This document shows positions 9,826-18,857 of a DNA stretch of 43,469 nt, one piece after another. The stretch is taken from NCBI GenBank assembly GCA_902791025.1, contig CADATZ010000029.1:15238-58706 (forward strand), given 5' to 3'. This stretch comes from an uncultured Chloroflexota bacterium. Its GTDB lineage: Bacteria; Chloroflexota; Anaerolineae; Anaerolineales; Anaerolineaceae. The notes below the pieces were generated by a model. That model was given only the letters and a program-made list of their open reading frames with translations, searched no databases and was not told the origin of the DNA. The translations under genes and the position numbers were made by a program. Within the stretch, counting starts at the first letter, position 1. The number at the start of each line of letters is the position of its first letter.

Positions 9826-10410
9826 ATGAGCCTGAAAGAGCAGATCTACAGCGTTCTCGTTATATCATCGTCTGAGAACTTTAATGCTGCACTCGAATCG
9901 CTCCTGCCGGTTTCACACTTCCAGCCGGTACGGTATGCCGGCAGTATCAGTGCCGGCAAAAGACTCGCAAATCAGCGGGATTTTGATCTGGTGATCATCA
10001 ACTCTCCCTTGCCGGATGATATCGGAAGCAGCTTTGCAATCGACATCAGTGCCGCAAACGGTACAGCAGTTCTGCTCATCGTCCGTTCAGATATTCTGGA
10101 AAATCTCCGTGAAAAATTAATCGGGGCAGGTGTCTTTGCGCTCACAAAACCACTCTCTGCACAGATGTTTGCCCAGGCCCTTGAATGGATGATGACCGTA
10201 CGGGAACGGCTGCGGAAAGCCGAAACCAAAACGCTCTCCATTGAGGAAAAAATGGAGGAGATCCGCGTGGTCAACCGGGCGAAATGGCTGCTGATCACGG
10301 AGCTGAAGATGGAAGAACCTCAGGCGCATCGATATATTGAAAAACAGGCGATGGACCGCTGCATTTCCAAGCGGGATGTCGCGGAGGAAATAATCAGAAC
10401 ATATTCATAA
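9826..10410 (+). CDS. ANTAR-domain transcription antitermination regulator with degenerate receiver
   Basis: The 194-residue protein has a receiver-like fold at residues 8-125 and a C-terminal ANTAR domain at about 140-192 (EEIRVVNRAKWLLI, then EPQAHRYIEKQAMDR and VAEEII). ANTAR domains bind paired RNA hairpins in leaders and prevent termination; NasR and EutV are examples. The usual phosphoacceptor Asp is Asn59 (FDLVIINSPLPD) and the acidic pair is replaced by Ser (VLVISSSE), while Lys108 of the LTKP motif remains. Phosphorylation is therefore unlikely, and ligand or protein binding is the probable input (inference). The start follows AGGAAGGA. It sits between glnA-like and gltB, next to the leaders that contain attenuators. 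Confidence 0.9.
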   Translation: MSLKEQIYSVLVISSSENFNAALESLLPVSHFQPVRYAGSISAGKRLANQRDFDLVIINSPLPDDIGSSFAIDISAANGTAVLLIVRSDILENLREKLIGAGVFALTKPLSAQMFAQALEWMMTVRERLRKAETKTLSIEEKMEEIRVVNRAKWLLITELKMEEPQAHRYIEKQAMDRCISKRDVAEEIIRTYS

Positions 10411-10422
10411 TTTACAGAAATT

Positions 10423-10454
10423 CGGTACATTTTCTTGACAGGTTTTATGTACCG
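10423..10454. promoter_or_regulatory. Inverted repeat spanning the gltB -35 element (candidate operator)
   Basis: CGGTACAT and ATGTACCG form a perfect 8-bp inverted repeat with a 16-nt centre that contains the -35 hexamer TTGACA. The right arm lies inside the promoter spacer. A dimeric DNA-binding protein here would block RNA polymerase. No cognate repressor is identified. Confidence 0.5.
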
Positions 10455-10463
10455 TGTTAACTT
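10435..10463 (+). promoter_or_regulatory. gltB promoter
   Basis: TTGACA, a 17-nt spacer and TAACTT. The expected start lies near position 10470, immediately before the attenuator hairpin. Confidence 0.7.
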
Positions 10464-10476
10464 TTATGGAATGCAA

Positions 10477-10517
10477 GGCAAAGATGTCATGTAATGTGAT
10501 ATCTTTGTCTTTTTTTA
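10477..10517 (+). terminator. gltB leader attenuator hairpin
   Basis: GGCAAAGATGTCA pairs with TGATATCTTTGTC (13-14 bp including G-U pairs, loop 5-7 nt), followed by eight Ts. It sits between promoter and ribosome binding site of gltB, so full-length message needs readthrough. The 5' arm AAGGCAAAGATGTC matches the box in both glnN leader hairpins. Confidence 0.7.
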
Positions 10518-10545
10518 TTTCGATTGATTACAGGGAGGTGAAGCT

Positions 10546-13500
10546 ATGCGCGATCCCGAATATCCGCTTTGGCGGTCTGAATTTGAACATGAATCCTGCG
10601 GTGTGGGAGCAATCGTTGACCTCAGCGGCAGGGCTACACATCGAACTGTAGACCAGGCATTAACGATCGTCGAACGGCTTGCACACCGCGCGGGCAGCGA
10701 TGCTTTAGGTACTACTGGCGACGGTGTGGGAATCATGACCGGACTGCCTCATGAATTATTCTGTCTATGGGCGCAGGAAGAAGGCATTACATTGGGGAAT
10801 AAAGGTGATTATGGCGTTGGAATGTTTTTTCTGCCGGAAGATAAGGTCGGTGCTCAAAATGCGGCTGAAATTTTCGATCAACTGGCTTCTTCAGAAGGGA
10901 TCCGGATCCTTGGCTGGCGGAATGTACCCTGCCATCCTGCACAACTTGGTGCAGGCGCAAGACGGACAATGCCCCGCATACGCCAATGTTTCCTGAAACG
11001 CCCCGAAAATATTACAGCCGGTATTGAGTTTGACAGAAAACTTTACATATTGCGCAGAATGTTTGAAAAGCAGAACACAGAAAGCTATATCTGCTCCCTG
11101 TCATCACGAACGATTGTTTATAAAGGCATGATGCTGGTTTCACAGCTGCGATCCTTTTATGATGATCTGCAGGACGCATACTATGAATCTCAAATGGCGA
11201 TGGTCCATTCGCGGTTTTCTACAAACACCTTTCCCAGCTGGTCAAAAGCGCACCCGATGCGGATGCTTTTGCACAACGGTGAAATCAACACGATCCGCGG
11301 CAATCATGATCGGATGAAAGCACGGGAAGAAACTATGCATTCGCCAATCATGGATGAGGTTTCCATGAAACGGGTCCTGCCGGTGATTGATCCGGATGGC
11401 AGCGATTCGCAGATGCTGGATAATACACTGGAATTTTTGTCAATGAACGGCTTCCCTTTGCCTCTTGCAGGGATGATCCTTCTGCCGGAACCATGGCAGG
11501 GACATAAGAAAGCCACCCCCTGGTATGATCTTTACCGTTACTACTCAACAATGATGGAACCCTGGGATGGGCCGGCAGCAATATTATATTCTGATGGGGA
11601 TTGTGTTTGTGCCTCTCTCGATCGGAACGGTTTGCGCCCGCTGCGCTGCGCGCTGACGGATGATCAACGGCTGATCCTGTCTTCAGAAGCAGGTGTTCTT
11701 TTAGAAGAAAATGCACATATCCGCAGGCGATGGAAATTAAGATCCGGTGATGTGCTGATGGCAAACCTGCATACCGGTGAACTGCTTGAAAGTGAAGCGC
11801 TGAAAACATATTTTGCAGTATCACATCCTTATGGGGAATGGGGTAAAAATATTATTCAGCCGGTTGATTTACCAAATCCTCATGAACAGTATCCGATCAG
11901 TAATACAAAGACATTATGCAAAGCTTTTGGTTATGCATATGAAGATGTGCATGATATTGTGTTTCCGATGGCAGAGAGTGGAAATGAACCGATCGTCTCC
12001 ATGGGTGCAGACGAACCATTGGCGGCATTTTCCAAAGCACATCCTTCCTTATACGATTACTTCCAACAACGTTTCGCTCAGGTAACAAACCCGCCAATCG
12101 ACGCATTGCGTGAAAAATGCAAGACAGACTGTTCTATATATATCGCGGATGACGGAAATCTGCTGACAAATGAACCTTCAAACTGTAATGTGATGGAACT
12201 GCCGTCACCTGTCTTGACAGACGGAGAATTAGCTTCTATCCGTAAGATCGCTCATCCGGCTTTTCATGTCAGAGTGATCTCACTGCTTTATCCGGTTGAA
12301 CAGCGTCTTCGGAAAGCGATGAAAACTTTTTTTGCACTTTGTGATGAGGCTTGTCGGGATGGGATCAATATTTTGATTCTTTCCGACCGCGGGTTGGATG
12401 CCGGACACCTTGCGATTCCATCCCTCCTGGCTGTTTCTGCCCTGGAACAGCACCTGATCCAAATCAAGAAACGGACTGCTGTTTCTGTCATCCTGGAAAG
12501 CGGAGAGCCGCGGGATGTACATCACATGGCGATGCTGATCGCATATGGGGCACGAGCTGTAAACCCATATCTGGCACAGGCATGTATCTGTGAACGATTT
12601 ACTGAAAATTCAGAGGAGGCGATTCGGATATATAACCATGCACTGACAGCCGGGATCCTTAAAATTGCATCAAAGATGGGGGTCTCAACACTGCAGGCTT
12701 ATCAGAGTGCACAGTTATTTGAAGCGATTGGGTTGGATGAACAATTTGTGGAGCGTTATTTTACGAATACACCTGTTTTCCCCGGTGACACTGATTTGTC
12801 AAAAGTAGAAGCAGACAGCCGTTTTCATCATGATGCAGCCTTTGCTGATCCCTCTGTACCGGATTTACCAAAGGTGGGCAGACATAAATACAGGACAGGA
12901 GAAGATGCGGAAGAGCATTTGTACAGTCCGAAAGTGATTCAACTGCTGCAGCAGGCTGTATGGACAAACGATAGAAGGCTGTTTGATGAATATGCTTTGC
13001 TTGTTGAAAACGAGGGACCTCATACGATCCGTTCCATGCTGGATTTCCGCTATGATCTCTGTGATCCGATCCCGCTTGATAGTGTGGAAAGTGCCCGGCA
13101 GATCGTAAAAAGATTCAGAACATCAGCTATGTCCTATGGCTCGATCTCACAGGAAGCACACGAATGTCTGGCTGCAGCCATGAACCATCTGGGGGGAAAA
13201 AGCAACAGCGGTGAAGGCGGTGAACTGCCCGCGCGTTTCGGTACGAATTTGAACTCCGCAATAAAACAGGTGGCATCGGGACGCTTCGGAGTGACACGGG
13301 ATTATCTGCTGTCAGCTGAAGAGATACAGATAAAGATGGCACAGGGAGCAAAACCGGGGGAAGGCGGACATCTGCCGGCAGTAAAAGTAACGGAAAGCAT
13401 CGCAAAGACCAGATGTTCAATTCCCGGTATCTCGCTTATCTCACCGCCGCCCCATCACGATATCTATTCTATTGAAGACCTCGCAGAGCTGATCTATGAC

Positions 13501-14850
13501 CTGCAATGTGCCAATGAAAAAGCTAAAATTACCGTGAAACTCGTTTCCTCCACAGGTGTGGGAACCATTGCCAGTGGTGTCGCGAAAGCAGGAGCCGGCG
13601 GTATCCTGATTTCCGGCGGAGAAGGAGGAACCGGTGCTGCCCCGTTGAGCAGTGTTCATCATACAGGTCTGCCCTGGGAAATCGGATTGGCGGAAACGCA
13701 TCAGGTATTATGCCGCAATCGTCTTCGTCAAAAGGTGACACTGGAAACGGACGGGAAGCTCATGACCGGGCATGATGTGGCAGTGGCGATGCTGCTGGGA
13801 GCTGAAGAATTCAGTTTTGCTACAGCACCTCTGGTTGCATTGGGCTGCCATATGCTGAGAGTTTGTCATCAGGGAAAATGCCCTTATGGCATTGCAACAC
13901 AGGAATCGGTATTACGAAAGCGCTTTACCGGAAAACCGGAATATATTGAAAACTTTATGCTTTTCATCGCTGAACAGCTGCGTGAGATCATGGCAAAGCT
14001 CGGGGCGAGAACTGTAGATGAACTGGTCGGACGCAGTGACCTCTTGAGGGAAAAGGATGAGAGCATGATGGACCTTTCCAAAATTATCGGATTTTCCATG
14101 AATGTTCATATGCAGTCTGATGCAAAACATGATTTTCATCTTCATGAACGTACTGATGTCCGCCTGCTTCAGGATAATGTACAATTAACGACCACAGACC
14201 GAACCTTCGGCACTATGCTGCATGGAGAACGCAGAATACAGGCGCGGGGATGCGGAGGTCAATCCTTTGGCGCTTTTCTGAAAAAGGGCCAGCAAATCAC
14301 ACTGTCCGGTGTCGCTAATGATTACCTTGGAAAAGGATTGTCCGGCGGAATACTTGCTGTCTGTCCGCCTGTCGATGCTTTATGGCAGCGGGACAATATT
14401 CTGATAGGAAATGTGGCACTCTATGGAGCCACAGGCGGAAACGCCTATATTGCCGGAAGAGCCGGAGAGCGTTTTGCCGTTCGGAACTCCGGAGCTGCTG
14501 CAGTTGTGGAAGGTGTCGGAGATCATGGCTGTGAATATATGACCGGCGGACGGGTCGTTGTTCTCGGGCCGATTGGAGATAATTTTGGCGCCGGGATGTC
14601 CGGTGGTATAGCCTGGGTTTTGGATGAAGATGGATCGGCTGCAGACCGGATCAATAGTGATATTGTCAGGATCCATGAAGTATCGGAAAAACAGGCTGCA
14701 GAATTGAAACATCTGCTTGAGCAGCATGTGAAATATACAGATTCCAGCCTTGCAAAAGATATTCTGGCTGCATTCAGATTGTGGCTGCCGCTGTTCAAGT
14801 CTTTTACATCTGACGATTATCTGGATTATCTGAACAGAAAGAGAGTGTGA
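10546..14850 (+). CDS. gltB: Glutamate synthase large subunit
   Basis: It transfers the amide of glutamine to 2-oxoglutarate, giving two glutamates. The 1434-residue product has the N-terminal class II glutaminase domain with Cys18 (HESCGVGAIVDLSG), which implies removal of a 17-residue propeptide. It also has the central domain, the FMN-binding synthase barrel (STGVGTIASGVAKAGA, then SGGEGGTGAAP), the 3Fe-4S cysteines C1101, C1107 and C1112 (CHMLRVCHQGKC), and the C-terminal GXGXG beta-helix. GGGAGGTG precedes the ATG. No gltD small subunit lies in the window, so electrons must come from a partner encoded elsewhere or from ferredoxin. glmS follows after 4 bp, so gltB, glmS and guaA are one operon. 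Confidence 0.96.
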   Translation: MRDPEYPLWRSEFEHESCGVGAIVDLSGRATHRTVDQALTIVERLAHRAGSDALGTTGDGVGIMTGLPHELFCLWAQEEGITLGNKGDYGVGMFFLPEDKVGAQNAAEIFDQLASSEGIRILGWRNVPCHPAQLGAGARRTMPRIRQCFLKRPENITAGIEFDRKLYILRRMFEKQNTESYICSLSSRTIVYKGMMLVSQLRSFYDDLQDAYYESQMAMVHSRFSTNTFPSWSKAHPMRMLLHNGEINTIRGNHDRMKAREETMHSPIMDEVSMKRVLPVIDPDGSDSQMLDNTLEFLSMNGFPLPLAGMILLPEPWQGHKKATPWYDLYRYYSTMMEPWDGPAAILYSDGDCVCASLDRNGLRPLRCALTDDQRLILSSEAGVLLEENAHIRRRWKLRSGDVLMANLHTGELLESEALKTYFAVSHPYGEWGKNIIQPVDLPNPHEQYPISNTKTLCKAFGYAYEDVHDIVFPMAESGNEPIVSMGADEPLAAFSKAHPSLYDYFQQRFAQVTNPPIDALREKCKTDCSIYIADDGNLLTNEPSNCNVMELPSPVLTDGELASIRKIAHPAFHVRVISLLYPVEQRLRKAMKTFFALCDEACRDGINILILSDRGLDAGHLAIPSLLAVSALEQHLIQIKKRTAVSVILESGEPRDVHHMAMLIAYGARAVNPYLAQACICERFTENSEEAIRIYNHALTAGILKIASKMGVSTLQAYQSAQLFEAIGLDEQFVERYFTNTPVFPGDTDLSKVEADSRFHHDAAFADPSVPDLPKVGRHKYRTGEDAEEHLYSPKVIQLLQQAVWTNDRRLFDEYALLVENEGPHTIRSMLDFRYDLCDPIPLDSVESARQIVKRFRTSAMSYGSISQEAHECLAAAMNHLGGKSNSGEGGELPARFGTNLNSAIKQVASGRFGVTRDYLLSAEEIQIKMAQGAKPGEGGHLPAVKVTESIAKTRCSIPGISLISPPPHHDIYSIEDLAELIYDLQCANEKAKITVKLVSSTGVGTIASGVAKAGAGGILISGGEGGTGAAPLSSVHHTGLPWEIGLAETHQVLCRNRLRQKVTLETDGKLMTGHDVAVAMLLGAEEFSFATAPLVALGCHMLRVCHQGKCPYGIATQESVLRKRFTGKPEYIENFMLFIAEQLREIMAKLGARTVDELVGRSDLLREKDESMMDLSKIIGFSMNVHMQSDAKHDFHLHERTDVRLLQDNVQLTTTDRTFGTMLHGERRIQARGCGGQSFGAFLKKGQQITLSGVANDYLGKGLSGGILAVCPPVDALWQRDNILIGNVALYGATGGNAYIAGRAGERFAVRNSGAAAVVEGVGDHGCEYMTGGRVVVLGPIGDNFGAGMSGGIAWVLDEDGSAADRINSDIVRIHEVSEKQAAELKHLLEQHVKYTDSSLAKDILAAFRLWLPLFKSFTSDDYLDYLNRKRV

Positions 14851-14854
14851 GATC

Positions 14855-16723
14855 ATGTGTGGAATTGTAGGATATACAGGAAATCGACCGGCAGCACCGA
14901 TTTTGCTGGATGGATTGTCAAAGCTTGAGTACAGAGGGTATGACTCTGCCGGCCTGGCTGTTCGTGATGGGACAGAATTGGCCAAAGTGGTAAAGGCGAC
15001 CGGGAAACTGCGGAATCTTGCCGAAAAAACAGATAACGGGAAAACACTTCCCGGCAGCTGCGGTATCGGACATACCCGCTGGGCAACACACGGTGAACCG
15101 AACCAGATCAATGCTCACCCTCATGTAAGTGGAAATGCAAGGGTATCAGCATCCGGTCCGGTAGAATCAGAAGTCGTCGGTGTTCATAATGGTATCATCG
15201 AAAACTACGAGGAACTGAAGCAGAAGCTGATAAACAACGGCTATCACTTTTACAGCGATACGGATACCGAAGTCGTCATAAAGCTGGTCGATTATTATTA
15301 TAAAAAATATAAAATCGGTCCTGTGGATGCCATCAACCGTATGATGGTACGGGTCCGCGGAAGCTATGCACTGGCGCTGATGTTCAGAGATTATCCGGGT
15401 GAAATATATGCTGCCAGAAAAGACAGCCCGATGATCATAGGCATTACCGAAAAGGAATCTTTTCTCGCATCTGATGTTCCGGCGATCCTCAAATACACCC
15501 GAAAAGTCTACTATATCGGAAATCTTGAATGCGCCAGGATAACGCCGGGAAATGTGGTTTTCTATGACTTGAACGGAGACGAGATCCATAAAGATACTGC
15601 TGAAATTACGTGGGATACTGAAGCTGCTGAAAAGGGCGGGTTTGAACATTTCATGATCAAGGAGATCCATGAGCAGCCAAAAGCGGTGCGGGATACCTTA
15701 GGCAGTCTGATCAAAGATAATAAAATCAATTTGACGAATAGCGGGATCAGCGATGAAATGCTGCGTTCTGTTTCATCGATCTATATCGTTGCCTGCGGGT
15801 CTGCCTGGCATGTGGGAATGGTCTCGCAATATGTGATCGAGGATATGGCGGAAATCCCGGTACGTGTGGAACTTGCTTCTGAATTCCGTTACCGGAAGAT
15901 CCTCCCGGGAAAAAATACATTGGTGGCAGTTATTTCGCAATCGGGCGAAACAGCGGACAGCCTTGCCGCCTTACGGAAAGCCAAAGAATTGGGAATCAAA
16001 ACTTTGGCAATTGTCAATGTTGTCGGTTCGACAATAGCGCGGGAAGCTGATATGGTTCTTTACACGCTTGCCGGTCCTGAAATTGCTGTGGCGACGACGA
16101 AAGCTTACAGTGCACAGCTTGCAGCGATGTACTGCTTTGCCTTACAATTGGCATTGGTTCAGGGAAAAGTAAAAAATGAGAATTATGCCCGGATGATCGA
16201 TGAACTGAGCATGCTGCCTTCCAAAATGGAGCGTGTGCTGGAGGATAAAGAACGGATCCAGTGGTTTTCCGCGAAATACGCCAATGCACATGATATTTTC
16301 TTTATCGGAAGAGGCCTGGATTACGCAATCAGTCTGGAAGGCAGTTTGAAGATGAAGGAAATCTCTTACATTCACTCAGAAGCTTATGCTGCTGGTGAAT
16401 TGAAGCATGGAACGATAAGTCTGGTGGAAGAGAATACGCTTGTTATCGGTGTACTGACTCAGAAAGAACTGATGGAAAAAACGATCAGCAACATGGCTGA
16501 ATGTAAAGCGCGTGGCGCTTATCTGATGGGCGTTACCTGTTATGGAAATAATAATGTGGAGGATGCTGTCAATTTTACGATCTATGTGCCGAAAACAGAT
16601 CCGCATTTTGCGGGCTCTTTAGCTGTGATCCCATTGCAGCTGCTGGGGTATTATACAAGTGTTGCCAGAGGGCTGGATGTCGACAAGCCGCGGAATCTGG
16701 CAAAATCCGTAACTGTAGAGTGA
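14855..16723 (+). CDS. glmS: Glutamine-fructose-6-phosphate aminotransferase (isomerizing)
   Basis: It makes glucosamine-6-phosphate from fructose-6-phosphate and glutamine, the first step of peptidoglycan amino-sugar synthesis. The N-terminal class II glutaminase starts MCGIVGYTGN with Cys2 as nucleophile, followed by GHTRWATHGEPN and VHNGIIENYEEL. Two SIS sugar-binding domains follow (VACGSAWHVG and SQSGETADSLAAL; FIGRGLDYAISLEGSLKMKE). The C-terminus ends KPRNLAKSVTVE, which is typical. The 622-residue length is normal. It follows gltB directly and precedes guaA by 18 bp. No glmS ribozyme is possible in the 4-bp gap before it. Confidence 0.96.
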   Translation: MCGIVGYTGNRPAAPILLDGLSKLEYRGYDSAGLAVRDGTELAKVVKATGKLRNLAEKTDNGKTLPGSCGIGHTRWATHGEPNQINAHPHVSGNARVSASGPVESEVVGVHNGIIENYEELKQKLINNGYHFYSDTDTEVVIKLVDYYYKKYKIGPVDAINRMMVRVRGSYALALMFRDYPGEIYAARKDSPMIIGITEKESFLASDVPAILKYTRKVYYIGNLECARITPGNVVFYDLNGDEIHKDTAEITWDTEAAEKGGFEHFMIKEIHEQPKAVRDTLGSLIKDNKINLTNSGISDEMLRSVSSIYIVACGSAWHVGMVSQYVIEDMAEIPVRVELASEFRYRKILPGKNTLVAVISQSGETADSLAALRKAKELGIKTLAIVNVVGSTIAREADMVLYTLAGPEIAVATTKAYSAQLAAMYCFALQLALVQGKVKNENYARMIDELSMLPSKMERVLEDKERIQWFSAKYANAHDIFFIGRGLDYAISLEGSLKMKEISYIHSEAYAAGELKHGTISLVEENTLVIGVLTQKELMEKTISNMAECKARGAYLMGVTCYGNNNVEDAVNFTIYVPKTDPHFAGSLAVIPLQLLGYYTSVARGLDVDKPRNLAKSVTVE

Positions 16724-16741
16724 TTTGAAGAAGAGGATCAT

Positions 16742-18274
16742 ATGGAGAAAATTCTTGTTCTTGACTTTGGCGGACAGTATAACCAATTGATCGCAAGGCG
16801 CGTTCGCGAAAATCATATTTATGCGGAGATCAAGGCTTACAACCGCATCACTTCGGATGAAATAAAGGCTGACAACTACAAAGGGATCATATTCACCGGT
16901 GGTCCGAACAGCGTTTATGATGCGGTATCCCCGCATTTTGATTCGGCTGTTCTTGAACTCGGCATCCCGGTTCTTGGTATCTGCTATGGCTGCCAGCTGA
17001 TTGCTTATATGAAAAACGGCACCGTCAGCAGTGCTGAAAACAGCAGCGAATACGGAAAAACTCTGCTGCATGTCAAATCGAATCCGCTGTTCCAAGGTGT
17101 TCCTGAGAAAAGTATCTGCTGGATGAGCCATAATGACTATGTCAGCAAAGTTCCGGAAGGTTTTACCGTTATTGCGGAAACGGGCAAATGTCCCTGTGCG
17201 GCGATGGCTGATGTACAACATAATATTTATGCCGTGCAGTTCCATCCTGAAGTTACGCATACGGAATTCGGCAGGGATATCCTCCGGAATTTCGTTGTTG
17301 ATATCTGCGGCTGCTCTCAGGATTGGAAAATGGAAAGCTTTATCGATGACAGGGTCAGAAAATACAGGACAGAATTGGAAGGGAAAAGGGTTCTCCTGGC
17401 ACTATCCGGCGGTGTAGATTCCTCTGTCGCGGCAGTTCTGCTTGATAAAGCGATCGGGCAGGACCTGGTCTGTGTTTTTGTGGATCACGGACTTCTCCGC
17501 AAAAATGAGGGCGATTTGGTGGAGAAGACCTTCAAAAACAAATTCGGGCTGAACCTGATCCGGGTCAATGCCCGGAAGCAGTTTCTTGAAAATCTGGCCG
17601 GTGTCAGAGAGCCTGAAGCAAAGCGAAAGATTATTGGTGAGGAATTTATCCGGGTATTTGAGAAAGAAGCGCGCAAGCTGGGAAAAATCGATATTCTGGC
17701 ACAGGGTACGATTTATCCGGATGTTGTTGAGAGCGGAAAAGGAGAGTCCGCAGTTATCAAAAGCCATCATAATGTCGGCGGCCTGCCGGAACGGATGGGC
17801 TTTGAGCGGATCGTTGAGCCGCTGCGGGAACTTTTCAAGGATGAAGTCCGCGAAGTCGGGAAGAAGCTGGGTATCCCGGACGAACTGGTGAATCGTCAGC
17901 CTTTCCCCGGACCGGGCCTGGGGATCCGAATTATCGGCGAGGTCACGGAAGAAAGACTTGCGCTGTTGAAAGAGGCTGATGCCATCTTCCGTGAGGAGGT
18001 AAATCAGGCCGGTCTTGAAACTGTCGCCAATCAATATTTTGCGGTGCTGACAGATTCGCGTACTGTTGGTGTAATGGGCGATGCCCGGACATATGGCTAT
18101 ACGGTGGCACTGCGTTCCGTGACAACGGATGATTTTATGACAGCTGAGTGGACAAGACTTCCTTATGATCTGCTGGAAACCGTCAGCAGCCGGATCATCA
18201 ATGAAGTCAGAGGCATTTCCCGCGTTGTTTACGATATCACTTCCAAACCGCCGGGAACAGTTGAGTGGGAATGA
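16742..18274 (+). CDS. guaA: GMP synthase (glutamine-hydrolysing)
   Basis: It aminates XMP to GMP using glutamine and ATP. The 510-residue product has a class I glutaminase domain with Cys81 in GICYGCQL and His168/Glu170 in VQFHPEVTH, the ATP-pyrophosphatase PP-loop LSGGVDSS near residue 221, and the C-terminal dimerization domain ending [10 protein letters not shown]. The residue after the CYG motif is Cys rather than the common Met, which is unusual but outside the triad. It is the last gene of the gltB-glmS-guaA operon and is followed 6 bp later by a strong hairpin. Confidence 0.96.
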   Translation: MEKILVLDFGGQYNQLIARRVRENHIYAEIKAYNRITSDEIKADNYKGIIFTGGPNSVYDAVSPHFDSAVLELGIPVLGICYGCQLIAYMKNGTVSSAENSSEYGKTLLHVKSNPLFQGVPEKSICWMSHNDYVSKVPEGFTVIAETGKCPCAAMADVQHNIYAVQFHPEVTHTEFGRDILRNFVVDICGCSQDWKMESFIDDRVRKYRTELEGKRVLLALSGGVDSSVAAVLLDKAIGQDLVCVFVDHGLLRKNEGDLVEKTFKNKFGLNLIRVNARKQFLENLAGVREPEAKRKIIGEEFIRVFEKEARKLGKIDILAQGTIYPDVVESGKGESAVIKSHHNVGGLPERMGFERIVEPLRELFKDEVREVGKKLGIPDELVNRQPFPGPGLGIRIIGEVTEERLALLKEADAIFREEVNQAGLETVANQYFAVLTDSRTVGVMGDARTYGYTVALRSVTTDDFMTAEWTRLPYDLLETVSSRIINEVRGISRVVYDITSKPPGTVEWE

Positions 18275-18280
18275 GATAAA

Positions 18281-18320
18281 AAACAGCTGGCCGGAGACTT
18301 TAAACTCCGGCCAGCTGTTT
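18281..18320. terminator. Bidirectional terminator between guaA and the DUF523 gene
   Basis: A perfect 16-bp stem (AAACAGCTGGCCGGAG with its complement) closes an 8-nt loop. On the minus strand it is followed by TTTTTTATC, so it ends the leftward DUF523 transcript well. On the plus strand the T-run is only the three Ts inside the stem. Confidence 0.85.
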
Positions 18321-18343
18321 GCAGAAAAAAGAGACCTGCCTGC

Positions 18344-18778
18344 TTATGATTTTATGCTGTTAGCATAATCTGTTTCCGTCATCACCGGAATTCCTTCGGC
18401 GAGGAGAAGCTCGGCAAGGATGCCGTTCCCTTTGACCAGTCCGCCATCGAATCTGCCGTTGTGAATGATTCCGACACCGCAGGAGGGGCTTTTGGATTTC
18501 AGGATGGCAGACGTGCAGCCGGTTTCGCGGCAGATACGGAGCGCTTCTGCCGCGCCTTTTTGAAACTGTTCAGTCACATCTTCCCCGCGCCGGTTGATGA
18601 CACGACCGTCACTCTGACGTTCAGCCGGTTCCCGGGGCGTCGGCAGTCCGCCAAGAACCTCGGGACAGACTGCCACAGCCTTACTATCTTCGTATAGTTT
18701 CAAAATTTCCGGGACCAGCTTGCTCTGCCCATCCATCCGACAGGGCACCCCCAACAAACATTTGCTGACAAGGATCAT
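18344..18778 (-). CDS. DUF523 / TudS-like Fe-S protein
   Basis: The 144-residue protein fits the DUF523 family, whose characterised member TudS removes sulfur from 2-thiouracil using a [4Fe-4S] cluster held by three cysteines. Candidate cluster ligands here are Cys7 (SKCLLGVPCR), Cys38 (VCPEVLGGLPTPRE) and Cys100 (KSPSCGVG), with Glu40 and the serines of SKSPSC near the site. Length is typical. The start MILVSKCLLG is the family start. It stands alone, convergent with guaA and upstream of the flotillin gene on the same strand. The actual thio-substrate is unknown; assignment of desulfidase activity is from the family. Confidence 0.85.
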   Translation of the reverse strand: MILVSKCLLGVPCRMDGQSKLVPEILKLYEDSKAVAVCPEVLGGLPTPREPAERQSDGRVINRRGEDVTEQFQKGAAEALRICRETGCTSAILKSKSPSCGVGIIHNGRFDGGLVKGNGILAELLLAEGIPVMTETDYANSIKS

Positions 18779-18857
18779 GGTTTCTCCAATCTTAGTTTTT
18801 CAGCATCGAATCAGGCCGGATCACATAAGGGGCCGGTCATGGATTACAGCCCTTTGA

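Noticed and set aside
14850..14855. glmS ribozyme upstream of glmS
   Set aside because: Only 4 bp separate gltB and glmS, leaving no room.
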